Shown: piece after piece, positions 9,371 through 17,429 of the stretch
How the letters are laid out: each line of letters starts with the position of its first letter
How positions within the stretch are numbered: the stretch's first letter is position 1
DNA from: Fumia sp045121595
GTDB lineage: Bacteria > Bacillota > Clostridia > Oscillospirales > Ruminococcaceae
Direction of reading: 5' to 3'
Length of the DNA: 64,000 bases
NCBI GenBank assembly: GCA_045121595.1
Contig: JBGVGI010000003.1
Location: 1 to 64,000, forward strand
Notes under the pieces: generated by a model
What the model saw: only the letters and a program-made list of their open reading frames with translations
What the model was told of the DNA's origin: nothing
The model's database searches: none
Program-made: the position numbers and the translations under genes

Positions 9371-9417
9371 GAAAAAACACAAATTTCCATATAAAATGTC
9401 AAAAATTAAGAAATTCC

Positions 9418-9446
9418 TTGACTTATTTTAATATTTTATTTAAAAT
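9418..9446 (+). promoter_or_regulatory. Promoter of glyS
   Basis: TTGACT (9418-9423), a 17-base spacer, then TAAAAT (9441-9446), 37 bases before the glyS start. No T-box sequence is present in this short leader. Confidence 0.75.
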
Positions 9447-9482
9447 AGAAAGGAACAGTAAAATTTTTCGGAGGTAATTTCA

Positions 9483-10862
9483 ATGCTTAAGAACAACGAA
9501 AAAACTATGGCGCAAATCGTAAATCTCTGTAAAGGCAGAGGTTTTGTCTACCCCGGCAGTGAAATCTACGGCGGTCTTTCCAACACATGGGACTACGGCC
9601 CCTTGGGTGTTGAATTTAAAAATAACGTAAAACGTGCATGGTGGAAAAAATTCATCCAGCAGTCTCCCTACAACGTAGGTATCGACGCTGCACTTCTTAT
9701 GAATCCTCAGGTTTGGGTGGCTTCAGGTCACGTTGGCGGATTTTCCGACCCCTTGATGGACTGTAAAGAATGTAAGACACGTCACCGTGCCGACCATCTT
9801 ATCGAAGAACAGACAGGTGTTGTTCCCAACGGCTGGTCCAACGAACAGATGATGCAGTTTATCGAAGAAAACGACATCAAATGTCCCGACTGCGGTAAGA
9901 AAAACTTCACAGAAATCCGTAAGTTTAACCTTATGTTCAAAACATTCCAGGGTGTAACCGAAGACGCTAAGAACGAAATTTATCTTCGTCCTGAAACCGC
10001 TCAGGGTATCTTTGTAAACTTCCCGAGCGTTCAGCGTACAACTCGTAAGAAAATTCCTTTCGGTATCGGTCAGGTTGGTAAATCCTTCCGTAACGAAATC
10101 ACTCCCGGTAACTTCACGTTCCGTACCCGTGAGTTTGAACAGATGGAACTTGAATTCTTCTGCAAACCCGGTACTGACCTTGAATGGTTTGCTTATTGGA
10201 AAGATTTCTGCAAAAACTGGCTTTTGTCTCTCGGCATCAAGGAAGAAAACATCAAACTCCGTGACCACGAGCAGGAAGAACTTTCCCACTATTCCAACGC
10301 TACAACCGATATTGAGTTTATGTTCCCGTTTGGTTGGGGCGAACTTTGGGGTATCGCTGACAGAACTGACTTCGACCTTACCCAGCATCAGAATCATTCC
10401 ACAAAATCTATGGAATACTTCGATCAGGAAACAGGCGAAAAATACATTCCTTACGTTGTTGAACCCTCTCTCGGTGCTGACCGTGTAGCTCTCGCTTTCC
10501 TCTGTGAAGCATTCGACATCGAACAGCTTGAAGACGGTACTGAAAGAACTGTTATGCATCTCCATCCCGCACTTGCGCCTTTCAAGGTTGCAGTGCTCCC
10601 CCTCTCCAAAAAGCTTTCCGAAGAAGCTACAAAGGTTTACGAGCTTTTGGCTGACAAGTTTATGGTTGACTTTGACGATGCAGGTGCTATCGGTAAACGT
10701 TACCGCCGTCAGGACGAAATCGGTACTCCTTTCTGTGTTACTTTTGACTTTGAGTCTTTGGAAGATAACGCAGTTACAGTACGTGACCGTGACACAATGG
10801 AACAGGTAAGACTTCCCATTTCCGAACTCGTTTCTTACATCGAAGAAAAAATTCATTTCTAA
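9483..10862 (+). CDS. glyS: Glycyl-tRNA synthetase, dimeric type
   Basis: This 459-residue class-II synthetase charges tRNA-Gly with glycine. It is the single-chain homodimeric type, not the alpha2-beta2 type. Motifs visible are the N-terminal FVYPGSEIYGGLSNTWDYGPLG, motif 2 (FRTREFEQMELEFF, about 210-223), motif 3 (EPSLGADRVALAFL) and the C-terminal anticodon-binding domain (about 360-455). Zinc-like cysteine pairs CKECKT and CPDCGK lie near residues 97 and 137. A CGGAGG site precedes ATG 9483. The gene is monocistronic, with its own promoter and terminator. Confidence 0.95.
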   Translation: MLKNNEKTMAQIVNLCKGRGFVYPGSEIYGGLSNTWDYGPLGVEFKNNVKRAWWKKFIQQSPYNVGIDAALLMNPQVWVASGHVGGFSDPLMDCKECKTRHRADHLIEEQTGVVPNGWSNEQMMQFIEENDIKCPDCGKKNFTEIRKFNLMFKTFQGVTEDAKNEIYLRPETAQGIFVNFPSVQRTTRKKIPFGIGQVGKSFRNEITPGNFTFRTREFEQMELEFFCKPGTDLEWFAYWKDFCKNWLLSLGIKEENIKLRDHEQEELSHYSNATTDIEFMFPFGWGELWGIADRTDFDLTQHQNHSTKSMEYFDQETGEKYIPYVVEPSLGADRVALAFLCEAFDIEQLEDGTERTVMHLHPALAPFKVAVLPLSKKLSEEATKVYELLADKFMVDFDDAGAIGKRYRRQDEIGTPFCVTFDFESLEDNAVTVRDRDTMEQVRLPISELVSYIEEKIHF

Positions 10863-10869
10863 AAACTTA

Positions 10870-10900
10870 AGCCCTCACGAAAATCCGTGAGGGTTTTTTA
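10870..10900 (+). terminator. Terminator of glyS
   Basis: CCCTCACG 10872-10879 pairs with CGTGAGGG 10886-10893 and is followed by six Ts. Confidence 0.9.
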
Positions 10901-10929
10901 TTGACTTTTTTCCCGTTTCGTAGTAAAAT
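10901..10929 (+). promoter_or_regulatory. Promoter of cohesin-like gene
   Basis: TTGACT (10901-10906), 17 bases, TAAAAT (10924-10929). It has the same hexamers as the glyS promoter and starts immediately behind the glyS terminator. Confidence 0.75.
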
Positions 10930-10963
10930 TGTAAATAACCTATTAAAATTGGAGGTAAATACT

Positions 10964-11917
10964 ATGAAAAAAATTCTTGCATCCTTAATTGCTTTCTGTA
11001 TGCTCTTCTCTATGGCACAGACTACTGTCTTTGCAGCGAAAGATGCATTTGTAATCAGTAAAGATACAGTTTCCGTTGGTGACACCTTCAACGTATCCTT
11101 TACTCTCCCTGAAACTCTGGTTGCATCTTCTCTCGGTGTAAAATTCATCTTCGATAACGAAGCTTTTGAAATCACAAACATCGACGAAGCAAAATATGCT
11201 GATATGCAGCCCTACTTACCCGGTTGTAACGCAAACGCAAACGTTATGGTTTCTTACTGTGACCCGAAATTTGACGCTTACACACATATCGAAGCAGGTA
11301 CCGTGCTTATGTCGGTTGACTTCAAGGTAAAAAGCGGTGCTACAAAAGGTGACAAGGTGTTTGAAGTTGTTGACTACAACGTAACAGGTAAATTTAACCT
11401 TGATACCCTTATGCCCGAGGACATCACTCCTTACGGCGGTAACCTCAAGAAAACTGTAACAGTCGTTTCCAAAAATTCAGGTTCCTCTTCTTCGGGAAGC
11501 TCTGCTCCTTCTTCCAAACCTGAAAAGGAAGAAGTAAAAGAAGAAGTTAAACCCGTAGCTAAGGCAGGTTGGGTAAAAGAAGGAAACAACTGGTACTTCT
11601 ACGCAAACGGTACACTCAAAAAAGGTTGGCTCAAAGACGGTAACGCATGGTACTACCTTGATGCTAACGGTGCTATGAAAACAGGATGGGTTAAAGACGG
11701 TAACGCTTGGTACTTTATGAAATCATCAGGTGCTATGGCAACAGGTTGGGTTAAAGACGGCAATGCTTGGTACTTTATGAAACCCTCAGGTGTTATGGCA
11801 ACAGGATGGATTGTTGACGGTGGCAACTGGTACTACTTAAACGCTTCAGGCGTTATGGTAACAAACACAGTAGTTGACGGATACACAATCAACGCAAACG
11901 GCGTTTGGGTGAAATAA
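10964..11917 (+). CDS. Exported cohesin-domain protein with wall-binding repeats
   Basis: The product has 317 residues from ATG 10964, chosen by the TTGGAGGT site 8 bases upstream and because the promoter overlaps the earlier in-frame ATG at 10901. A signal peptide (1-25) precedes a beta-rich domain (about 27-168) that resembles a cohesin module: VGDTFNVSFTLPE, a hydrophobic strand, and GTVLMSVDFKVKS. A Ser/Lys/Glu linker (about 172-198) follows, then five CW-binding-type repeats (GWVKDGNAWYFMKSSGAMAT pattern). Cohesins bind dockerins, so this could be a wall-attached docking site. No complete dockerin was seen in the window. The cohesin assignment is by pattern and less certain than the repeats. 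Confidence 0.7.
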   Translation: MKKILASLIAFCMLFSMAQTTVFAAKDAFVISKDTVSVGDTFNVSFTLPETLVASSLGVKFIFDNEAFEITNIDEAKYADMQPYLPGCNANANVMVSYCDPKFDAYTHIEAGTVLMSVDFKVKSGATKGDKVFEVVDYNVTGKFNLDTLMPEDITPYGGNLKKTVTVVSKNSGSSSSGSSAPSSKPEKEEVKEEVKPVAKAGWVKEGNNWYFYANGTLKKGWLKDGNAWYYLDANGAMKTGWVKDGNAWYFMKSSGAMATGWVKDGNAWYFMKPSGVMATGWIVDGGNWYYLNASGVMVTNTVVDGYTINANGVWVK

Positions 11918-11924
11918 GATAATT

Positions 11925-11953
11925 AAAGGACTTCCTCACGGAAGTCCTTTTTT
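11925..11953 (+). terminator. Terminator of cohesin-like gene
   Basis: AAAGGACTTCC 11925-11935 pairs with GGAAGTCCTTT 11940-11950, then a T-run. Confidence 0.9.
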
Positions 11954-11954
11954 C

Positions 11955-11983
11955 TTGACTTTTTCGGTTCAGCGGAGTAAAAT
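11955..11983 (+). promoter_or_regulatory. Promoter of BspA-like gene
   Basis: TTGACT (11955-11960), 17 bases, TAAAAT (11978-11983). It is the third promoter of this same form within 2.6 kb. Confidence 0.75.
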
Positions 11984-12018
11984 AAAGCTATCTGTAAAAC
12001 ACAACTGGAGGAAATGTG

Positions 12019-14652
12019 ATGAAAAAGATTCTCAGTTTATTTTTAGTTTTTGCCATAGCAATTACGATATTCAATGGTATTACTGTAAGTGCTGCCACAA
12101 AATCAGGCAGTTGCGGTGAAACCTTAACCTGGACACTTGATGATAACGGAGTTCTCACCATAAGCGGTACAGGTGATATTCCCGATTACAGGCAATATGG
12201 TGAAGGCTCTGCTCCCTGGCACCGCGACCAGAAAATTGGCACCGTTAAAAAGATTATCATTGGCGACGGTGTTGTAAATATCGGTAGCTATGCTTTCTCC
12301 GGATGTTGGGAGGCTGAAAGTGTTAAAATCGGAAAAGGAGTAAAACAAATCAGACACAGCGCGTTTTATGGCTGCAGAGCATTAGAATCGGTAACCATCC
12401 CCGATAACGTTACAACGCTCGGAGATAGTGCTTTTTACCATTGCGATAATCTTAAAAATGCGGTTATCGGAAACGGTATTACAAGCATTGAACAGTACAC
12501 ATTTGCAAGTTGTGCACTTGAGTCTGTAACATTCGGTAAAAACGTCAGCTCAATTGAAAGATATGCTTTTGCCTGGAACAAAATTAAAAACCTTGTAATT
12601 CCTGATAGTATATTATCTATAGGTTCCCATGCATTTGACGGTTCTCCTGTTGAAACTCTTTATATAGGCAAGAACTTAAAAAATGCCAGTGACTTATTCA
12701 TTAACACAGAAAATCTTGAAAAAATCAAAGTATCTCCGGAAAACCCCTATTTAACTGCTAAGAATAATTGCCTTATTGCCAACAAAAAGCTTATCTTTGC
12801 AGGTAAAAACTTCTGCATTCCAAACGTTACTGAAATAAGTAACTATGCTTTTTATGGAAGAGATGATATCACATCCATTGAAATCCCCGCATCTATACGT
12901 CGTGTCGATTCCTATGCTTTTAAATTTTGCAATAATATTACTGACGTGTACTACGGCGGTACGGAAAATCAATGGATATGGATGAAAAACAATTCCAGTA
13001 ACATAGACTGTCCTCTTTTCACTGCTAATGTTCATTACAATTCTGTTTTGAAAATAGCTACAGGCAATTGTGACGGAATAAACTGGGCTATTGACGGCGA
13101 AGGTACACTTACAATAAACGGAAACGGCAAGGTATGTATGAACTGCGGATTCCGTGAACACAAGGAAGAAATCAAAAAGTGTGTGATTTCTGACGGCATC
13201 ACCTCTATTTACAACCATGCTTTCAACGGATGCACATCCCTTAAGGAAATAACAATCCCCGCTACCGTTAAAAGCATCAAATACCAGGCTTTCAAAAACG
13301 TTTCCCTTGAAAACATCATTTTCACCGGTACAGACGAAGAATGGTATGCTATTGAAAAACAAACTTATAACGACACTTTATATACTGCAGATATAAGCTT
13401 TGCAGAAAAGGTAGCTCCTGAGTTTTCTTTTGAAAGCAACACGTTATCTGTCGACAAACGACTTGCTTCTTCTGTAAAGGTTGGTATTGCTTACATCGGT
13501 GAAGAGGAGTTTGACACAGTCAACGGTACCTGGGAAGATTTTGTATCAAAAGGGAAAAAATATCCCGATACAAATACAAGTGCAGGATATAACCTCTACA
13601 AGGATTTAGAAAGTAAAGCGTTCTATCAAAACGGCAACTATGCCGCATTCTTAAAATACACAGATTCTTTTGAAAACACCACTGTAAGATATTTTGCTTT
13701 CACTGTAACTAATGCCGAAGAATTGACACTCGTTTTTAAATTTGATGAGGCTGACGGCAGACTTAAATTTGAATCCAATAATATTAAAGAGTATAAAATC
13801 GGTGTTTCATATCATGGAAATTACGATTTTGATGCTGAAAATCCCGACTGGGACAAATTCATTGAAAACGGTATGAATTATACCTATTTAAACGGCTCAT
13901 CGGGTTATGCACTTTTTAAAAACGTCTGCCCCATAAAGACTTACAAAACCCCCGGTAATTATGCAGCATTCCTTAAATACATAAATGAAAAAGGTGAAAC
14001 TGTTGCAGAGTATCTGACCTTTACCATTACTCCCGACTTTGTTAAACCCGTTCTGGAATTTGATAAGGTTACAGGCACTTTAAAAGTTACACAAAACGAT
14101 GCTGAAAACTACAGAATCGGCGTTTCCTATATAGGTAACTCTAACTTTTTCCCATGGAAAGACAGTTGGTCAACATTTGAATCAAACGGGAAAAATTATA
14201 AAGAGGTTAATGGTTCTGCGGGATACGTTGCATACAATAACACCTGTCCCACAAAGGTTTACAGAACCGCAGGCAATTATCAGGCATTTATAAAATACAC
14301 CGATAATACCGGTACTACACAGTGTGACTACATTGTCTTTAACGTAGGAAGTCCCGTTATCTCTTTTGACAGTGCGACAAATACCCTCGCGCTTGATGCA
14401 ATGGGATTTGAAAACGTAAAAGTAGGTGCGGCGTATATCGGCGACCAGGTTTTCACCGTCGGTAAAGATGACTGGAACGAATTTGTCACAAGAGGTAAAA
14501 AGTACACGGCGTTAAATGGTGACTCGGGTTATGCCGTTTACAAAAATTTCTCTCACAGGACTTACAATACGAAAGGTAATTACGTAGCATTCGTAAAATA
14601 CGTAAATCGTGGCCTTACCTGTTATGAATATATTACTTTCACAGTAGCGTAA
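12019..14652 (+). CDS. BspA-type LRR surface protein with four C-terminal repeats
   Basis: The product has 877 residues from ATG 12019; a GTG at 12016 is possible, but the GGAGGA site spacing favours the ATG. A signal peptide (1-25) is followed by the typical opening SGSCGETLTWTLDDNGVLTI and BspA (LRR_5) repeats with IPDNVTTLGDSAFYHC-like units up to about residue 455. The last 410 residues hold four copies of an approximately 100-residue module (about 469-570, 571-675, 676-777, 778-877). Each copy has (V/I)G(V/A)(A/S)Y(I/H)G, a DxW motif, GYxxYK and a YxAFxKY strand. I do not recognise this module. The protein is probably secreted, without wall-binding repeats. Confidence 0.8.
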   Translation: MKKILSLFLVFAIAITIFNGITVSAATKSGSCGETLTWTLDDNGVLTISGTGDIPDYRQYGEGSAPWHRDQKIGTVKKIIIGDGVVNIGSYAFSGCWEAESVKIGKGVKQIRHSAFYGCRALESVTIPDNVTTLGDSAFYHCDNLKNAVIGNGITSIEQYTFASCALESVTFGKNVSSIERYAFAWNKIKNLVIPDSILSIGSHAFDGSPVETLYIGKNLKNASDLFINTENLEKIKVSPENPYLTAKNNCLIANKKLIFAGKNFCIPNVTEISNYAFYGRDDITSIEIPASIRRVDSYAFKFCNNITDVYYGGTENQWIWMKNNSSNIDCPLFTANVHYNSVLKIATGNCDGINWAIDGEGTLTINGNGKVCMNCGFREHKEEIKKCVISDGITSIYNHAFNGCTSLKEITIPATVKSIKYQAFKNVSLENIIFTGTDEEWYAIEKQTYNDTLYTADISFAEKVAPEFSFESNTLSVDKRLASSVKVGIAYIGEEEFDTVNGTWEDFVSKGKKYPDTNTSAGYNLYKDLESKAFYQNGNYAAFLKYTDSFENTTVRYFAFTVTNAEELTLVFKFDEADGRLKFESNNIKEYKIGVSYHGNYDFDAENPDWDKFIENGMNYTYLNGSSGYALFKNVCPIKTYKTPGNYAAFLKYINEKGETVAEYLTFTITPDFVKPVLEFDKVTGTLKVTQNDAENYRIGVSYIGNSNFFPWKDSWSTFESNGKNYKEVNGSAGYVAYNNTCPTKVYRTAGNYQAFIKYTDNTGTTQCDYIVFNVGSPVISFDSATNTLALDAMGFENVKVGAAYIGDQVFTVGKDDWNEFVTRGKKYTALNGDSGYAVYKNFSHRTYNTKGNYVAFVKYVNRGLTCYEYITFTVA

Positions 14653-14654
14653 GT

Positions 14655-14685
14655 AAAAGCTCCCTCGATGAGGGAGCTTTTTTAT
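14655..14685. terminator. Bidirectional terminator
   Basis: AAAAGCTCCCTC and AGGGAGCTTTT form a stem with a 4-base loop. A- and T-runs on the two sides serve the BspA gene on + and dpaB on minus, which end head to head here. Confidence 0.85.
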
Positions 14686-15254
14686 ATATAAACAGGTTGG
14701 ATTTGTTTGCCTTTTAAAGCTTCTTCGAGGGTTTCGGGGATAGCTTCAAAATCTGCAACGACAGAGGTCGGTTTTTCAATCGGATTATCCTGTTTCATCG
14801 GGACGAAATAGTAGTTTTTCATATTCATCAAAGCACCGATATTTTTGGCACTACCGCCTAAGGCATCGTTTGTAGAAACTGCAATCACCGTTGGATTAGC
14901 ATTTCTCAAATGGCTTTTCACCGCCATTGTAACGGGGGTATCGACGATAGAATTCGCAAGTTTTGCTAAAGTATTCCCCGTACAAGGACAAACGAGCATA
15001 ATATCGGTAAGATTTTTAGGGCCTATAGGTTCTGCACCTTTGATATCGTGGATAATCTTGTTGTGGCAGATATCCTCAATCTGCCAGATAAAATCGTCAG
15101 CCTTGCCGAAACGGGTATCCGTTGAATAGGCGTTAAAGGACATTATGGGAAGGATATCATAGCCCATATTCTTACACTTTTCCATAATTTTCAAAACCTT
15201 TGAAAAGGTACAAAACGACCCGCAAAGGGCAAACCCTAACTTTATTTTGTTCAA
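14682..15254 (-). CDS. spoVFB: Dipicolinate synthase subunit B
   Basis: This 190-residue flavoprotein-like subunit has the start IKLGFALCGSFCTFSKVL, typical of the DpaB/SpoVFB flavodoxin-type fold, and LVCPCTGNTLAKLANSIVDTPVTMA. Together with DpaA it makes dipicolinic acid, the spore-core solute, in the mother cell from dihydrodipicolinate-pathway intermediates. The start overlaps the end of dpaA by 4 bases. Length matches the family. Confidence 0.9.
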   Translation of the reverse strand: MNKIKLGFALCGSFCTFSKVLKIMEKCKNMGYDILPIMSFNAYSTDTRFGKADDFIWQIEDICHNKIIHDIKGAEPIGPKNLTDIMLVCPCTGNTLAKLANSIVDTPVTMAVKSHLRNANPTVIAVSTNDALGGSAKNIGALMNMKNYYFVPMKQDNPIEKPTSVVADFEAIPETLEEALKGKQIQPVYI

Positions 15255-16138
15255 GTAAGCTCACCTCTTTCATACTCCCGTACACAGTTTAAAAGTGTTT
15301 TAAAAAGTACCTCGGCGGCGGTCACGGGAGCAGTTTTCCCGGGGAGTGACAACGCCCATATAACTTTAAGCCCAAGCTCCTCTGCCGTCATAAAGTCGAC
15401 ACCACCGGGCGTTGAAGCAAGGTCTATTATCAGGCATTCTTTTTTTAACGTAGAAAGTATATCTTCGCCTAAAATCATTGCGGGGACAGTGTTTATAATT
15501 ACGTCGTAATCCTTTGCTTTTTCAGGGAGTTTTTCGAGCAAAAGGGTATCCGCACCATAAATCTCCGCCCAGACCAAATCCTTATATTTTCGGGCAGTTA
15601 CGGTGACTTTTGCATCAAGGGCTTTAAAATATTTTAAAAGCACTTTTGAAATTCTGCCGTAGCCTGTTATAAGCACCCTGCTACCCATAACAACAAATGG
15701 CAGTTCGTTTAAAATTATCGAAAGGGCGCCCTCTGCGGTGGGTACGGCGTTCATTATAGCAAATTCTTCTCTTTTTATATAATCGACGAATACAAGTTTG
15801 CGTGTTTTCAGCTCATCTTTAAGTTCATCTGTTATCTTACCGCCAAACACCAAGGTATTGCGGTGGCATAAATCAAAAATATGGTGAAGTTTAATTTTTT
15901 CATTGCAAAGCGGTGTATAAAGGCTTACACCGTCCTTTGTGACGGGCATCGGTAATATAACAAAGTCGGGTTGTTCTTTCAAAGCGCTTATGGTTTTAAG
16001 ATAGATTACGTCATCGGGGATTTCTTCTTTTTCGTCAAAACCCAGAAGATATACCTTTCCTTCACGGCAAAGCTTTGCTGAAAGCTTTAAAAATCTTGTA
16101 TCTCCGCCTGCAACAAGGTAGATTTTTTCGGTACGCAT
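15251..16138 (-). CDS. spoVFA: Dipicolinate synthase subunit A
   Basis: The product has 295 residues from ATG 16138, picked because GTGGAGG lies 8 bases upstream; an in-frame TTG at 16153 overlaps that site. It has an N-terminal DpaA domain and a central Rossmann motif (VLITGYGRISKVLLKYFKALDAKVTV, about residues 151-176). It is the dehydrogenase-like subunit of dipicolinate synthase. It forms a two-gene operon with spoVFB, flanked by terminators. Many clostridia lack SpoVF and use an Etf-type route instead, so presence of the pair is informative about this lineage. Confidence 0.9.
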   Translation of the reverse strand: MRTEKIYLVAGGDTRFLKLSAKLCREGKVYLLGFDEKEEIPDDVIYLKTISALKEQPDFVILPMPVTKDGVSLYTPLCNEKIKLHHIFDLCHRNTLVFGGKITDELKDELKTRKLVFVDYIKREEFAIMNAVPTAEGALSIILNELPFVVMGSRVLITGYGRISKVLLKYFKALDAKVTVTARKYKDLVWAEIYGADTLLLEKLPEKAKDYDVIINTVPAMILGEDILSTLKKECLIIDLASTPGGVDFMTAEELGLKVIWALSLPGKTAPVTAAEVLFKTLLNCVREYERGELT

Positions 16139-16165
16139 ATAAAGCCTCCACAAAAAGAGTTACTT

Positions 16166-16194
16166 TATATTATGAGTTGTAAACAGCTTTTGTG
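16166..16194 (-). promoter_or_regulatory. Sigma-K-like promoter of spoVFAB
   Basis: On the minus strand, CACA (16194-16191), 16 bases, then CATAATATA (16174-16166), which matches the mother-cell consensus CATANNNTA. It lies 28 bases before the spoVFA start and fits a late mother-cell gene. No sigma-A promoter is seen in the same gap. Confidence 0.5.
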
Positions 16195-16200
16195 AATAAC

Positions 16201-16231
16201 AAAACGGCGGTCAAAAGACCGCCGTTTTTTA
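16201..16231 (-). terminator. Terminator of the hrcA-dnaJ operon
   Basis: AAAACGGCGGTC pairs with GACCGCCGTTTT around a 4-base loop. It lies directly after the dnaJ stop and could work in both directions. Confidence 0.9.
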
Positions 16232-17389
16232 AAGATTCTCAAGTTTTTCCTTGATTTTTTCAGTAAAAGATTTTTTCTTCTGATTTTGCTTATCAGTAAG
16301 CGATTTTTCAAAATCAGAAAGTTTTTCACGTTGTGCTTTTGTGAGATTTTTGGGAACCTCAACAGTAACCGTTACAAACTGGTCACCTCTGCCTCTGCCG
16401 TTTAAACGCTGAACACCCTTGCCACGGAGCCTGAAAGTAGTTCCGGGCTGTGTGCCCTCGGGCAGGTCGTAGCTTACGTTTCCGTCAATGGTGGGAACGG
16501 TAAGCTCGTCACCCATTACCGCCTGATAATAGCTTATCGGCATTTCGCAATAAATATCATAACCTTTGCGTTTGAAAACTGGGTCGGGACGAACTGCAAT
16601 AAGCACGAGCAAATCACCGTTAGGTCCGCCGTTTGTACCCGCATTACCCTGACCTCTTACAGAAAGTGTCTGTCCGTCGTCGATACCTGCAGGAATTTTG
16701 ATTTCAACCTTTTTACTGTTATTCACAAAGCCTCTGCCGTTACATTTTGAGCAGGCTTTTTCGATAATTTTACCCTTGCCCTGACATCTGTCACAAGCAC
16801 GTTGACTGCTGATAACACCGAAAGGAGTTCTCTGCTGATAACGCACCTGACCTGTGCCACCACAGTCGGGGCAGGTTTTCTGGGCAGTACCGTTTTCGGC
16901 ACCCGTGCCGTGACAACTTGTGCAGCTTTCGGAACGGCTTACCTCAACGGTTTTCGTAACACCTTTACATGCTTCATAAAAGGAAATTGCAATCTGAATA
17001 CGAAGATCCGCACCGCGTCTTGGTGCGTTGGGGTTGCTTCTTCTGGAAGAACCTCCAAAACCTCCGCCGAAAAATCCTTCAAAGATATCGCCGATATCTC
17101 CCATATCAAAACCGAAGCCGCCCGAACCGTAAGCACCACCGGCACCACCGCCGAAGGACGGGTCAACACCTGCGTGACCGAACTGGTCGTAACGGGAACG
17201 TTTCTGCGGGTCGGAGAGTATCTCATAAGCTTCATTGGCTTCTTTGAATTTCGCTTCAGCTTCCTTATCATCGGGATGCAAGTCAGGGTGATACTGTTTT
17301 GCCATTTTGCGGTATGCTTTTTTCAGTTCGTCTTCGGAACATCCCTTCTGCACACCGAGGACGTCATAATAATCTCTTTTGTCAGCCAA
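16229..17389 (-). CDS. dnaJ: Chaperone DnaJ
   Basis: This 386-residue type-I Hsp40 has a J-domain (about 5-70) with the HPD motif in YHPDLHPDD and a Gly/Phe-rich linker (about 72-120). It has four zinc motifs, CTSCHGTG, CPDCGGTG, CDRCQGKG and CSKCNGRG, and then the substrate-binding C-domains. It delivers unfolded clients to DnaK and stimulates its ATPase. It is the last gene of the hrcA-grpE-dnaK-dnaJ operon, 40 bases behind dnaK. Confidence 0.97.
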   Translation of the reverse strand: MADKRDYYDVLGVQKGCSEDELKKAYRKMAKQYHPDLHPDDKEAEAKFKEANEAYEILSDPQKRSRYDQFGHAGVDPSFGGGAGGAYGSGGFGFDMGDIGDIFEGFFGGGFGGSSRRSNPNAPRRGADLRIQIAISFYEACKGVTKTVEVSRSESCTSCHGTGAENGTAQKTCPDCGGTGQVRYQQRTPFGVISSQRACDRCQGKGKIIEKACSKCNGRGFVNNSKKVEIKIPAGIDDGQTLSVRGQGNAGTNGGPNGDLLVLIAVRPDPVFKRKGYDIYCEMPISYYQAVMGDELTVPTIDGNVSYDLPEGTQPGTTFRLRGKGVQRLNGRGRGDQFVTVTVEVPKNLTKAQREKLSDFEKSLTDKQNQKKKSFTEKIKEKLENL

Positions 17390-17429
17390 TGGCTATACCT
17401 CCCACGTTAAATACTGTCTGTTAAGTCAA

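Noticed and set aside
9723..10856. 377-codon open frame antisense to glyS
   Set aside because: It lies wholly inside glyS, has no ribosome site and a low-complexity, Phe/Val-rich product; a shadow of biased codon use.
12751..13362. 203-codon frame antisense to the BspA-type gene
   Set aside because: No start signal and no family features; the sense gene is clear.
16802..17410. Two long frames on + over dnaJ
   Set aside because: Thr- and Arg-rich products arise from reading the Gly/Phe-rich dnaJ region backwards.
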